Part shown: positions 37,042-50,180 of the stretch, in pieces
How the letters are laid out: each line of letters opens with the position of its first letter
Position numbering within the stretch: the first letter of the stretch is position 1
Assembly (NCBI RefSeq): GCF_047495875.1
Contig: NC_092497.1
Location: 58,458,977 to 58,522,976 of the forward strand
Source of the DNA: Pithys albifrons albifrons
Lineage: Eukaryota; Chordata; Aves; Passeriformes; Thamnophilidae
DNA: 64,000 bases
Reading direction: 5' to 3'
The notes under the pieces: model-generated
Seen by the model: the letters and a program-made list of their open reading frames with translations, nothing else
The model's database searches: none
Told to the model about the DNA's origin: nothing
Program-made: the position numbers and the translations under genes

Positions 37042-40000
37042 CTTGGTATATGCTTCCAGCTTCCCAACCATCACAATTCATTGATATCCAAACTTAATAT
37101 GCATCAGAAATCAAATACTTCTTGTTTAGAAATGTAAGTCAGACCAGTGAATGTGGTGCTAAGATAAATAACTATGCCACTAATATATATTAGTGAGAAC
37201 TTCAGAGGCTGACCACTATCTGAGATCCTCTACCAGCATTCTCAAGCACTAGATTAGGAGTATTGGAGGGATATCCTTTGATTCTGTGAGGATTAGATAT
37301 ATCCTTGCCTAGAGTTTTTATGGACCTAACTGGCATGAATTAGTCTGACTTCTAAATCAGAACCTTCTACTTCTTATCTTACCAAGATTCTATATCTACA
37401 GCAATAGCTTCCAAAATTTGTATAGGAATTTATTAGTAGGTTTTTTTAAAGTTCTCTAGGTCATAATATCACACTTTGTTACAGGAAATATTATATGCTC
37501 CAGTGTATACTGTGATTATGGTTTCCCCTCTTTTCAGCTACTTTATTTATATTTTCAATCAGTTCATGGGAATCTTAGAGGATGGGATAATAGAAATAAC
37601 GTGAAAATACAAATAGATATGTAGAAACTTATGGCCTTAATAAAATATCACACAAAGGACCAAAGTACTGAGACAGTAGGTGAGTATGTAAAGTTAAATT
37701 TAGGTTTACCAAGTTATTTCCCATTTCTGCATTCCAATCCAATTAATTTTGATCATATATTTTTCTTTTGCAAAAATATTTATCTTGTATTAATGATAAA
37801 TTGAGGCAGAATTGCTGTGGTAGAGCAGTACCCAGGCAACAGTAGAGTAGAAACTATGGAAATGTTTGTAGTATAAGAAAATATTAAGAACTAGCTAGTT
37901 TAGCTTTTAAAGGATATGTCATATATCTTGTTCAAAAACATGATTTTATAGCCTGGATTCCTTTGGGTACCAGATAGTGATCTGTTCTTTTAACTCTTTT
38001 AATCCTGAACATGAATTTTAGGCCTATTAAATGAAAGGAAATCTATTTCAAGGTTTTAAAATAGATAGTGTCATTTTTTTTCTATCTGACACAAGACAAA
38101 CTTTGCTCAAAATTTTATATTGCTATGTTTCCTTTCCAAACAAGTTTATTTTGTGGATCAATAAGTATGAAAAAATAAACAATTTCTTCTTCAAGTAATT
38201 CTGGAAAAGAATACTTATTTAAAAGTCCGGGATTTGTACTTGCATGTTAAGCTCTTCTGCAAAAGATTAGACTTTTGGGATTCATGAATTGTATATATTA
38301 AGGCTTTCATGTTGTCGAGACTTTATTTGTCAAATAAAATATGTATTATGTGTTATCTGAGTGTGGAGTACATTACTAAGGTTTCTTATTGTTCTTACAG
38401 TAGTATGGCTCATTTATTACTATAAAGTACTATGATAGGTTACAATGAGCTGTAAGTTCATAAATAATAAAACAATTAATCCTGTATGTTCTTTGTCTAA
38501 TATGAGAAGCCTTCGAAGTCAAGAGCTTTTGAACCATTTACTCAAATGTCATTATTAGGTAGGAGACAATAAATACCACAAATTATTTCATACAGCAAAC
38601 TTAGAGCCCCTTATCTGTTTCAGTTTGTTTCATTTTATTCCAGAATTACTATGATTTCAACCTGTTGCACCTTAACTAGGACAGAATCTTACTAAAGGCA
38701 GAAAGAAATGATGGCCAAAAGATAGAACTCACATGTTGAAACCTTTGCAACTGCTGGTGCTGCATTTATCTCTATGCTATTGGTTGGTATCTTTTTGATT
38801 TTGCTAAAGAAAACCCATGAAGTTGCTGCAAAATCCTTGTTCATGCTGTGAAAGTGACTATGTTAAGCTAAATCTTTTATTTTGCTATTTTGCAGCTGGA
38901 CCAGATACTGATAATGACTTGATTAGCCTGGTAGAAACTGGTGTCTTTCACTGCTGGTACATTTTGCTTTTATAATTTTGGAGGCTGAATAATGATCATA
39001 ATGTAAATAAGATCAATAATTGAATTGGTGGGTGCAAGTGTAGGAATAGAACAGAATCCAATGGAAAGGGATACTTCAGTTTCAGTAAATACTGCCTTAA
39101 ACACACAGCCTGTTAATTCAGACTGTGAGAACATAGGTCTCAATGGAATCCTACCAAAGGAATTTGCTATCAAATTATTAAAATACAAAGATCAGTAGGA
39201 TGGAGATGAAGTGTTAGCAATGATATTAAGTATGTTAGCAAAAATAATGTTGAGCTTAAATATGTTCCTTTATTGTTTCATGGCTTACTTACAGAAATGC
39301 TATCAAAATAAATAATGCAATTATGTTTGCATGGTGAGTACAGAGTTCTATAATCTTTTTTCAGATATGCCAATAAGTCATTCCAAATGCTGTATGGATT
39401 ATCTCCAAAACTTGAATATCCAAGGACATAGGCATTTTTCAAGATGATTCAGATTTTTTATGAAGAAGAAAAGTATCATATTGATTATTTCATCCTAGAA
39501 AAAATAGAGATATCCTTAATAATGCTTCTTAATGTCAATATTCTTAAATAAGACACAGAAAGTAACTGTTTCAATATTGAAGTCATGAATGGCAAACACA
39601 ATTCTTGAAGGGGAGACAAAACCTTATGTTATAGGATTGTAGAGTCTGAAAGTGAGCAGGGCCTCAAAAAAACCCCACGTTATCAATGACTAATTACATA
39701 GTGAGTAGGGCCTGAAAATACTCCACCAAAACACAGAATCATTGTCCATTCACATACTGGGTTAGAAATAGAGAGGTGATACAAGTTAGGTTTCAGAGTC
39801 TTAATAGGATATCTTTTCAGGAGTACTAGTTTCAAGAGAGCATATGTTAAACCTTAGGTTGGAATCACTGCTTAAGCTTATTGAGAATCCCTAGAGAATA
39901 TCATCTTTTCAAAGTACACACAAGGAGAAACTGGTTTTAATTACCAAAAGAGCGCATGAAGAATATTATCACCCTCAGGGTATAAATAAGGCTTAATTAT

Positions 40001-42958
40001 TCATAGAACAGGCTAAAAGAAAGGTGATTAAAAAATCTGGAACTGAGAAAGGACTTTCTTTGGTTTCTTCTCCAATTTACAGACTTCATTTTTTTTCCAA
40101 CTTGGCATTAAGAAGTCAGCACGCCTCATGCAATGAATGCAGAAAAAGTCATTTGATAAGCTCCAGGCAATTTTAATTTTATTTCAATTAAATAAGGATG
40201 AGATAAAAAATAAATGATCACTGTCTACTGTAAAGTGCTCTCACATCCAAATACTAGCATGAATAGTGATAGGTTTTGGATTTTGTCTGGCTTCTGACCT
40301 GAGATTCATTCTAGATGCAAAACAAAGTGTAGACAGCAAAATAATGTCAGCATCATCTTGATCATGAAATAACATGACCTGACAATAACTATAAAATTCC
40401 AGATCTTTTCTTTTAGTTAACCTTCATCATAGTTGTTTTGTTTAATGTTGAATATTGCATAGAAATTTGAAACCGATTCTATAACCTATGGTGAGGACAA
40501 TCTAAAGGCACTTAAATGACTGTAAGACAAAAAGATTTCCTAAAATAAATGCAAAAAATTCTGGATGATTCCCAAAATTAGCTAAACAAGCAAAAAATAG
40601 AGTGACCATCAATAAATAATTATTGATCTATTGAAATCAATACCTAGGTTGAAAGAATTTAAATAATTTGAATTTCAATTAGAGTTGAAAAAATACTTCA
40701 ATTAAACAAAACGTATTAAATATTGTTTTCCACATGTGATGTATAGGTCTTTCTATTATTCCATTAAAAAAAGAAGTTGACTGCAAAGGCATAACTTGGT
40801 GGTAAGTCTATGTTCAGCATATGGAACCTCAGTTTTCCTAAGTAATATAGTGAGATAAGTTTTCTTTTCATAGTATCTTTATAATTTTCAGGCTGCAATT
40901 GAATAGCAGAAACAGTTGTTATAGAAAAACAACAAATTCTATATTTTTAGACAATTTCAAGATTTGATGGGGTCATATTAACAGAGGAGGCTTTTGGCAC
41001 CTGGTAATGCTTAGAATCAATACATTTAATTTATAGTCTGTAACTTAATAAATGGAAATCCTTTGGAAAATTTTAAGAAAGAATTAACTCTCCAAGTAAA
41101 ATGCTCATTATAACATTTCCTTGTCTGATTTATTTTCTCTAAGGTTTACAAACTTAAAAACTCCAAACTCTTGAAATGTTTGTTTTTGCTAAACACCAAA
41201 CATTATGTTTGAACTAAATATCTCTCACACTGAAATTTGAAAGACAAAGCTCACTGGGAATGAGGGCAGGGCTTCCTTTCCTGCCCAATGAACCCATTAC
41301 TATGACATTTTAATGATTCATTTGTGCACATGCCTTATAAGCAGTTGTAGTTTTTCATGGTGAAGGTTTATAGGATAACATCTTAAAGTCTAGGATCTAA
41401 CCAGATTAATATCTCTGACAATTTATTGTTCCTTACAGCTTTTATCTCTGGTGAACTAGAGTCAGAAGCTCTGTTTGGTTGAAAGAGAAAAAGTATATAA
41501 TCACTCTCCTTTAAAAACCTGATGAAAATCTATCTACCTAACAAAATTTCCCTAAAGATCATATGCCTTTCAGCATATTTAAATAATGCTTTCACAGCAG
41601 TGGTAGAAATTCATAAGATTAGAACAGTAAATATATTAATAGGGCTGTGTAAAACAAGACTGAACAATAGCTCTAAGCAACTGTATTTTTTTCCCTTATT
41701 TATATGAATATTCTTTTTCCTTCCTCATTATTTTTAAGAGAAAAACAAAATGCAGAAACCCAGTTTGTTTCCTGAAAAGGTTTGAAAGGCACTTCTGAAA
41801 AAGACTTTTAGGGTTCTGTTCACCCACTTAAGCCCTAGGAAATTGATCAATGTATGAGATGAAACATTTCTTATTTTTTCAGAGGTGGGTTTTTATCATT
41901 CCTGCAAATCTTATGCTTAATGCTATGTGCTTTCACCCATGAATCCACAAAATTTTACAGCTTTACATACATGCACACACTTTTTGGGGAGAAAAGTGTG
42001 ATGCTACGATAAATATTTTTTTTTTATTATTATTACAAAGTGACATTAACATTTCCAGCATTCTTTGATTCTCCAGAAAGAATTCACAAAGATTTTTATC
42101 TTTAGAAATGGTAAAAGGTTTTCTATGGAATACCCTGATAAAATAAGAGAGAAGAAATTAAAATGCATATTGCATTGAAGTAACAATACTTTTAAATAAT
42201 TTGAAAGTTTTAATTTCTTCTCCTTATGTTTTCTCTCTCATTATCAGGAATTTTCATTTAAGTGATACAGAGGTTAAGATACATACCTCAATCACTTGCT
42301 CACTGTCTATGTCTGGAGTAGGGGAAAACTCTTAATAGATTTAAATAATAATGAAACCAGAATTACACATAGAAATATGTGAAAATAGCCCCAGAATACC
42401 TGATAACATACCCTTTATAATCGTGCAGTGATGAAACTGCTGAACTGTTCTTTAGAATAATGAACAGAGTAATATTGTCATTGTAAATAATAAAATACTT
42501 TTGCTACTCATGATTCAGATTTATGTGTGCATTTAAATAATGCAGCATTTTCAACACAAGTATCTGATTTTGAGTCATCTGTCAATAATCTGTTAACATA
42601 TCTGTGTACAGATAAGCAGTATTAGTTTTGAATTGCTTATATTTTAATCTTAGTATTAGGAACAGCAAAAAAAAAAGACAAAAGAGATTAAATAGTCTTT
42701 TTGCTTTCTTAGAGAATCCCTGTGACTGTAAAGTCCAAGGAAACTCATTGCACTGCTCCTATGTGTAGTTCTTTGTGTTAACAGCATTCTCGAATTACAT
42801 TAGGAGGAGGTAGCTGTGCACCTCACAAACTGTGCACTGGCCTGTGCATTATCACCATCAAGACTCACCAGTATACAGTATTAGTTTTTTGAGCACTACT
42901 TTGGTTTTTATATTATAAAGTGATTGACTGTCAAGTCAGTTGTCTCCAGGCCAGTTGT

Positions 42959-43190
42959 GTCACAGAATCAGAGAACCAACTAGGTTGGAAAAGACCTCTG
43001 AGATCACTGAGTCCAACCTTTAACCTAACATCACCTTGTCTACTAGATCATGGCACTGAGTGCCATGTGTCAGCTGCTTTAGATAAGTTGTCAGTACTAC
43101 TGCTTTTTGTTTCCTTTATTGGGAACTGCCACATCCACACTGGTGCCAGTTTCTGTCAGGAATTGTTCTCCAGATCCTAGGAATGTTTTA
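42959..43190 (-). mobile_element. CR1 LINE 3' end, minus strand, 5'-truncated
   Basis: Read on the minus strand, 42959-43078 matches the 3' end of the long CR1 copy at 55.2-56.5 kb. Both carry the block ending the coding frame ('ggcactgagtgccatg' type, then the 'atctagta' stop region), a 'ttggact' block and a long identical block around 'gatctcagaggtcttttcc'. The element ends in a worn version of the terminal ATTCTATGAT-type repeat near 42959. From 43080 to about 43190 similarity is weak but still suggestive (a degraded 'ttctgtcaggaattgttctcc' stretch like the CR1 segment before the final frame). The 5' border is therefore uncertain. It is a dead fragment, of the same or a closely related subfamily as the 55 kb copy but more diverged and in opposite orientation. 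The open frame at 42920-43180 (+) is antisense to it and meaningless. Confidence 0.85.
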
Positions 43191-43976
43191 CTTCAGGATT
43201 GATGAAGTAGGATGATTTCAGCATTCTTCAACATCAAAAGGCCACCGAGACCAGCTATGCTGAAAGCGGAAGAGCCATACTCAGTCTGTGTTCTGTTCAA
43301 GGGCCAGTGAGTTCTCTGAGGATCACTGTTACATTCGGGCTACATTACGTTCTGTGAAAAGGTTCCTGGTGGATGACCAAGCAGAGTCCCAAAGATCTAC
43401 AGTTTGTTTCTTGGCAGTACTCTTTGCTTGGTAGTTCTTCATAGAAAAACATGGAAAATGAACACCATTTCCCTTCAAAGAAAGAAAATAAACTAGCACA
43501 TTCATCAATTTCGTGACATTTTCTTATGGATGGTACATTCAAACTTTCAAACAACACTTGTTCTTTCATTGCTGCCAGAAACTTGTTATTTTGGCAGAGG
43601 AAGATGAAGCCACATTTAAGACAAATAATACAATAGGATAGTGGTGCCCATATAAAAATTCCTAATAGATTTATCACAGACAAGTTTGTTCTTTTTGTTT
43701 TCTTTCAATTTTTTAGTGTCTTGATATCTCCCCTTTTGATTTCTTCATGTTCATTCTAACAAACATGGAACATTCACCCTACTGATTGGCATGTGATAAC
43801 TGAATTTTCCTGCAAGTGTAGATGAGGAAGAAGTATGAAACAAGCTTCCTCCAGCTGGAGGATATACAGAATGCCATCCCATATAAGTTGTGAAGCTAAT
43901 CTTGGCACTCATCTAACACATGTCCCTTAAAATTATGGTCGGTGTACTGTTAAACAGATTATACCTTCTACTATTT
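43191..43976. other. Moderately AT-rich DNA beside the CR1, unexplained frame
   Basis: This holds a 112-codon minus-strand frame (43345-43683) that is Cys-, Phe- and Glu-containing and more protein-like in composition than most chance frames here. I recognise no family. Upstream and downstream reading is broken by stops. It may be chance or an eroded retroposed sequence. Confidence 0.35.
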
Positions 43977-44013
43977 AAAACAAAAAACAAAACAAAACAA
44001 AACAAAAAACAAA
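43977..44013. repeat. (AAAAC)n microsatellite
   Basis: Tandem AAAAC units with A-length variation. Confidence 0.9.
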
Positions 44014-44796
44014 CTATTTCACTCGGTCAAAATACAGTGTTCAGGGTACATTTTTTTTCTGAATTACCAGTCAACAATTTCATTGCTTTATGTTAGTCTT
44101 GGTAAAACCCTTTATCAGCCCAAGCTGCTACTTTTTGGAATCTTTCTCAACTCTGCTTCCACCTCTATGTTGACTGGCTCCTTTTTTTTTTTTTTAATGT
44201 GTGGTAAACTCCACCAAAGCACACAACATAATTTCTTCCAAGATGCTGATCTAAAAGGGAACAAAATAAGCCTTACTTTTAATGCTTATACTACCATTTC
44301 AGTGAAATGCTCCATCACAAACTGTTTGAGTGATTTTCTGTCTCTAATAGCTATCTAGTTTTCTAATCAGTTCAAGATTTTCAGCCCTTTTAGTATGTCA
44401 CTGTAATTACAGTTGTCCACTTATCCTGTTTCATTTCTGAGATAAAGTTCTGGCAGGGTTATTTACACAGAGAAAGAGATGTGAGACATAGAAAGCAATG
44501 GAAGACATCTAAGATTAGCAAGAACATAAAGTGTTAATGGTCTTTAAAGACTCAATGAAAAGAAATGCTGTGAAGGACAAGAAAAAGATAGAGGCTTCAC
44601 AGATCTTATGTGTAGATTTTGTTTTGCTCCGTGCAAGAAATTAATTCTGGCCTTTTTTTTTTTTCCTTTTTAATGAGAGGTTAGAAATATTCTTAAAAGA
44701 AGGTTGAAAATTAAGAACATGACATTGTTTATTACAAATGAGAGAGAAGAATTTCTGGAAATGGCAACATAAAGTAAGAAAAGAAATATTAGGTCT
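44014..44796. other. AT-rich non-coding DNA, no gene seen
   Basis: Apart from two T runs (about 44,180-44,195 and 44,656-44,664) nothing stands out. The 91-codon frame at 44083-44358 (+) has no recognisable family. Confidence 0.6.
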
Positions 44797-45240
44797 TGAG
44801 TCGGGCCCCACACAGCTGTTTCCCTGCTGCCATCAGTTACCAGCACAAAACTCTGTCACACGTGCAGCCCAAGACTTTCACAGCTGTATGTTTTTACAGG
44901 ACCTGTGGCTGGATTGCTACATCCATTCTGAGAAGTGCAGAGGACATGGTTTCTACTGTATGGACACCATAGCTGACCTCCTTCTGTGGGGGTGATGACC
45001 AACTGAACAGATGTTTTTTGTTGGTAGGGTGACACTGATGTTCCCACATCAACTGTAGTGCCATGCCCTGGCTGACCACCCTGTTTACAGTGCTCCTGGT
45101 CATTCTTGCTTCTGAGGCTTCTTTTGAGGTGTGGGAGCAGCTGCAGTCCCCCTGGCAGCACCCAGCTCTTATCAGCATCTCTCTGCTGTCCTGATGCTTC
45201 CCTACTGGGCCTGCTCTGTAGCTGCTTGCCTCAGTGACTG
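44797..45240. other. Less AT-rich block, unclassified (possible old repeat)
   Basis: The block has sharp-looking edges against AT-rich DNA on both sides. It holds long overlapping frames on the minus strand (44856-45161 and 44894-45178) and one on the plus strand (44738-44995), none of a family I recognise. The segment at about 45,130-45,185 shares a short colinear core with the block at 32.7-33.1 kb. Non-CR1 transposon or LTR debris is the simplest guess. A conserved non-coding element or an eroded exon cannot be excluded. Confidence 0.35.
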
Positions 45241-48200
45241 ACTGATTTAATTATGCTATTTTCATTTTGATTTCCTAGCTGTTTTGAATGAAAAACTAAG
45301 CGAACAAAAGTGGTCAAAAAGAGAGAAATTAAATTCAAAGGCTGCTCTTTCCCAGCCTTCTGAATTGCTCCCAGCACTTGTTCCAGTAACTCAAGAGCAT
45401 GCAACTGTTTGAATGTGTCTTGGTGTGGTGTGCAAGCTATGGATAAGCATTGTTTGATGTTAAACTTGATACCATACAACGTTTTTTCATCTGATAGCAC
45501 ATTTTACGCGATGCGGTTGCAAAGATCAGAAATAAGTACTCTACTGAAGAAATGTAATGACACATTAATACTAAACTTAAGAAAAGTTGTTCCATGATCA
45601 ACGGGGTCACATTTCAGAGTTTGTAGCCCCTCTGATATGGGAGTTCACACAGAAGAAATATGAGCCTTTTGAGGAGGCCCTAAATTGTTCCCTGGCCTCA
45701 GAAATAAATGCATTAACATTAAATTATTATTACATTTGATCTTAATCAAATAATAATTCTTTCAACAAAATATCATGTGACTCACTGCAATTAATATTTT
45801 TCTTGCTGATTTGATATCAGGATAGCAACACCATCTTTGCTAAGGCTACTTAGGCATAACAACTCCTTCTCAGCTGATCTTTTATCTGCTGATTCCATAG
45901 GTACATGCTTATGTCTTAGCTGCTGCACATGAATGACATTTAAGGCTGTGTGAAGAGAACATATAAAACTTTTCCTGCTTTATGAAACATGTAATAGAAA
46001 ATATAATATTTTTATCTGATGAGATAAGTTTTATACAGACATTACCATATTAACCTTGATGTGCATGTAACCTCGGTCCTCTCATTACAGATAGTTATGT
46101 CATGTATTTTTCACTAGCATAAACAATGTTTAAATGGACAGGAATTTTAAAGTAATCTCAAAGAAAAATCAGATTATGCTACAAGTATTACTATAACTCT
46201 TATCTGCTTTGCTCTGTAAGTGGTCTGCAAATTCTCAGTAAACAATGAATTATTTGTCTTTTTCTAAAAACTCACATTCCAGGCATCTTATTGAAGAATA
46301 ATAAATCTATATCTTTGAACAGAATTCCTAGTAATTAGTAAAAGTGAGATTTCTCTAAAACCTTTATTTCATATAAATGGTTAAATTATCATAAGCATCA
46401 TAGGATTTTAAATGTCTGAAACTAGATAATTCTGAGTGTTAGGAAAATACTTTTCTAAAAGTCAATTGAACCTGAGGTCTATTTTACTTTGAGTATAGCT
46501 TTTTAATACTGTATGTAAAAGCCACAAACAAAAGAATATTCAGCAAGCAAAAACCATCAATATTGCATTGGTCACTAAATGCAGCTGTTGTATTTTCAAC
46601 ACCTCATGTACATACAGGTCAATTTATAACAGCTAAATTTCCTGTTTGTATGGATTCAACAAACAATTCTGTTGTTTTAAGGTTATTTTTACTTTTTAAA
46701 TGGACAGGAAATCTTAAGTTGAACTGTCACTTTATAAACTAAATATTCTGCTTAAGACCTCTACATTTTGGTCACATACCAAACTGCTTATCTGCACTTT
46801 GATCAGTAGATGTTTGACCAAACATTTTGGCAATCACATAATTTTCTATGAAGGAGGTAGCAGAAGGTACTAAGTCAGGTGGTTGGCAGGAAGAAATTCT
46901 AAAAATCAATTTTTCAAGTACTGATATATATCTACTTGTGTGACAGTAAAAACAGTGAGTGACAGTCACTCAAAATTACTGGTAATTGCATCTGTAAAGC
47001 CTTCAAAGCATGCCTTGCAAAACCTTGTTAGTGGGGAAAGAAGAGCATTACTAATCTTACACAACTCAGTTCTGGGGTAAAATAAAACCTGAGGCAAATG
47101 TTAACCATAACCCTTACCAAGGTTTTAGTTGAGTAAATATTCTGCAATCACAATTCTGTTTTAAATCCTTTCCATCTTCAAGTAGCAGAAACTGTCATAG
47201 TATCAAGAAATATGAACAGATTTCAGACACCTTGCAGTTTACTATTACAATTGGCTAAGTAAATCAGAATCCTTTGACTAGAATCATAGGTACTATTTTC
47301 CAGTTTAGGCTGTTCCTCTATTTCATCATTAAATGGTTCTTGAAGTGTTAAAATTTTGAGCAATCTCTTTGCTCAGGAGCCCATCAACACGTGTAGTTAA
47401 ATCACATTTAGGTCGGGGTATTTGGGGATAATTCTACACTACCTGCTATGCTCCTTCTTCCTTTCAGACTATTGTTGAGCATAAATAGGCTGATCCATTT
47501 CTGTTAGCCCTGAGTCACACCATTTATGAAAATATACACCTTTGCACTCTTAAACTGTTCCCTAAAAACTTTTTGAGAGGTCTTCAGTTGCCTTAACATA
47601 GGCAGCCAGACATTCTCAATTGTAAGACATCTACGTGGATGTGATTATACCTTTTTGTCTATCCTGACATACAGCTATCACACCGTTAGGGATGTGAAAT
47701 GGCATTTATTGTTTATATTTAAGCAACTGAATAATATTAAATGTATATAATTACTTGTGGAATTTTGTAAAATCACAGAGTTTGTTTTGATTTAACTGTA
47801 ACTATGTTTTAGATGTATGTGCATGAAGTGTTTTTAATGACTCTGTAACTGAAATGAACCCAGTCATCAGGAACAATAATGATATCAGTGTGTTGATAGA
47901 AACACATTTTGCTCTCAAATATGCCTGTTGATTTCCCATTCATTTGATGGAATGATTCCACTCAAACAAAGAGCCTACACTACCTGTAAATGTTACCCAT
48001 TCTCTTCAGCAGGAGCTCTATTTGTGTAATGTTGCTCAAATACCTTTGGAGTATGCATATGGTTATCTCTGAATGGAAGATAGCAGAGGCATAATGGTCT
48101 GTACTGGCATTGCTTCCTACTCTCCTTGAGCAATAGTGATAGTGCGGTAGCATCTACAACCCTTCTCAAGCAGTGTGTGTAAACTAAGTGATCCCATTGC

Positions 48201-49618
48201 TACGAAATGGATTTATAATTCCTTACCTTATTGACACTGCTTTCATACTATTGTAGAGTTGTTCTTATTAGAATTGATATTCTATCAGTCTTCCATGCAC
48301 TGTAAGTAACCATATTGATTACTTCTTAGCCACTTCTTGCTTGAACAACTCTGCCAAATTTTTCCTGTGAAACTCAGCTAGATTTATTAGAGTCTTTAAC
48401 ATAGCAGCCATTAACATCAAGCTTCCTTGTTTTCAGGTTTTTTAGTGCAGTCTCATATGAGCATTTAACAACTCTGACTCTAATCACTGACTCTTTAATT
48501 CAAGTAGAAATTCTTCAGATGTTGGATTCTAACAGCACCTCATGACCAGTTTACAGAAACTGGCTAGCCAGGCTAATCTGCAAGGTGCATGGTGTTTAGT
48601 GTAATGCACTTGAGATAACTGCAGGGTGGAAAGTTTTGAGGAAGATTATTACAAATATTTATAATATTGCTGGGGTATTTATAGCATACAAATAGATGTA
48701 GTATGGCCACAGCAGCTGTGTTGGGAAGTCAGTTGTTCCCTTGTCATACAAGTAATGGATTTTCCACTAATCAAAATGTTCTGCTAAGTTCATCATAAAA
48801 AAATAAAAAGGAAATGTTCATAACTTTAAAAATCCATTAACCACAAGTAAGTACTTCACCAGTTGTGCACATACAGAGCCATACACTTATTTTCATTTTC
48901 TGTTCCATATTATAGGCTAAATCTTCTAATGATTCCTTCTTTAATTCCTCCACAGATGCAGTTAATGTTTTGTGTGGCTCAACATTGGCCCTCACTTTTG
49001 CTTGTCAATGAGACCTATGATAAAAATGATATCTGAACACAGGGACACAGAAAACATTTTGTACATCTGGAATAGTAGCATATTTGATACAAAATCTGTT
49101 CTGCATTTTCAAAAACTCATTTGATGCTTTTTAAAGCACAGATTATACTTTGGAAAAGTGATTTGAGAAACCTGTTAGAGAGCTATTATATTTCATGTTT
49201 TAGAACAAAGTTGTCAGAAGCTGTGGCAACAGCAGAAATCTGAATGTCACGCTCAGCTATGGAATTTTAAGTTGGAAAGGAGAGATGTTTCTGGGCTACT
49301 TTTATTTTGGTGCCTACCTTAGACTGTATATGAAAAACAAACATGTTTCCACATCTGTTTAGGTTTTTTTTTCCTGGAAGAAAAGGAAGAGGAGAAACTA
49401 TTTTGAGAGCTTACTACTACCATGGAAGGAGCAAAGACTGTGAAATACCCATGTTCCATGCACAGGAAAGATATCTTTTAATCATTGTCTTTGAAGATTA
49501 TTTCTGCTTCAAGGCATAGTAAAATGTTACCTTTTCACAATAAGGATAATATGATACACTTTTTTGCTTGTTCATTTGTTGTTTTTTTTTTCCTGTTTAC
49601 CATCTAATCACTGAATAG
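45241..49618. other. AT-rich non-coding DNA, no gene seen
   Basis: The frames here are 62-89 codons and unrecognised. No interspersed repeat is evident. Confidence 0.6.
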
Positions 49619-50180
49619 TGGAGTCACTGTGAGTCCTCAGGGAGCAGAACAGTTTGGGGTCAGCCAGGGCAGTGGATCCCTGGGCATCACGAACATTCAT
49701 AGCAATGGGAATGAGCTAGGACCCATGGGCCATGGCATATACCATTCAAACAGTGCCCATGGATAGACAGTGTGTGCAATCTGCCCCTCCAGACTTTATT
49801 GGTTCAGGAAGGAAGGGGATCCAGGTGATTTAGGCAAGCTTACGTTACTTTTGTACCCTGTACAGCTGGTTGCCTGGTCCTCCAGCTGTTCACACTGGTG
49901 GTTTGCTAGATGAGTCTGTTCCTTTCCAACTGCCTGCCAACAAGCCCCAGGTGTGGGAAGCCCAGGGGACCAGGGTCTGGAATCTGTGGAGAGCTATGAA
50001 TCACAGCTCTTCCTCCTGTTCCCTGCGGCTGGAATTATGCCTCTTGCATCTGTGCCTGGATTGTGTAGGAGATGGTGGTTTTCCTTGAGTGCATATGCTG
50101 TGGCATGCTTCACCCCAGCCACAGGCATGCAAGATTGTCACCACAGTCCTTTTACACAGAAAAGGGAGAAAAAGGAATAA
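49619..50180. other. Less AT-rich block of about 560 bp, unclassified
   Basis: This is the largest contiguous less AT-rich block outside the CR1 copy at 55 kb, rich in CCAG, CTGG and CCCAG words. It starts just after a T run (about 49,582) and ends in a purine-rich stretch with GGAGAAAAAGGAATAAGG. Size and composition would suit a solo LTR or other transposon copy, but I could not identify TG...CA ends with a flanking duplication. The overlapping plus-strand frames at 49870-50088 and 49953-50180 match nothing I know. Confidence 0.35.

Larger units (their letters stand above)
34926..42958. other. AT-rich gene-free stretch
   Basis: There is no frame above 83 codons and no recognised repeat apart from the small duplications and A-rich tract listed separately. 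Several patches are extremely AT-rich (for example 36,830-36,900 and 40,600-40,720). I see nothing else in this 8 kb. Confidence 0.6.

Noticed and set aside
49619..50180. Solo retroviral-type LTR.
   Set aside because: Length and composition are compatible, but I could not find matching TG...CA ends, a flanking duplication or a convincing polyadenylation arrangement, so it is left unclassified.
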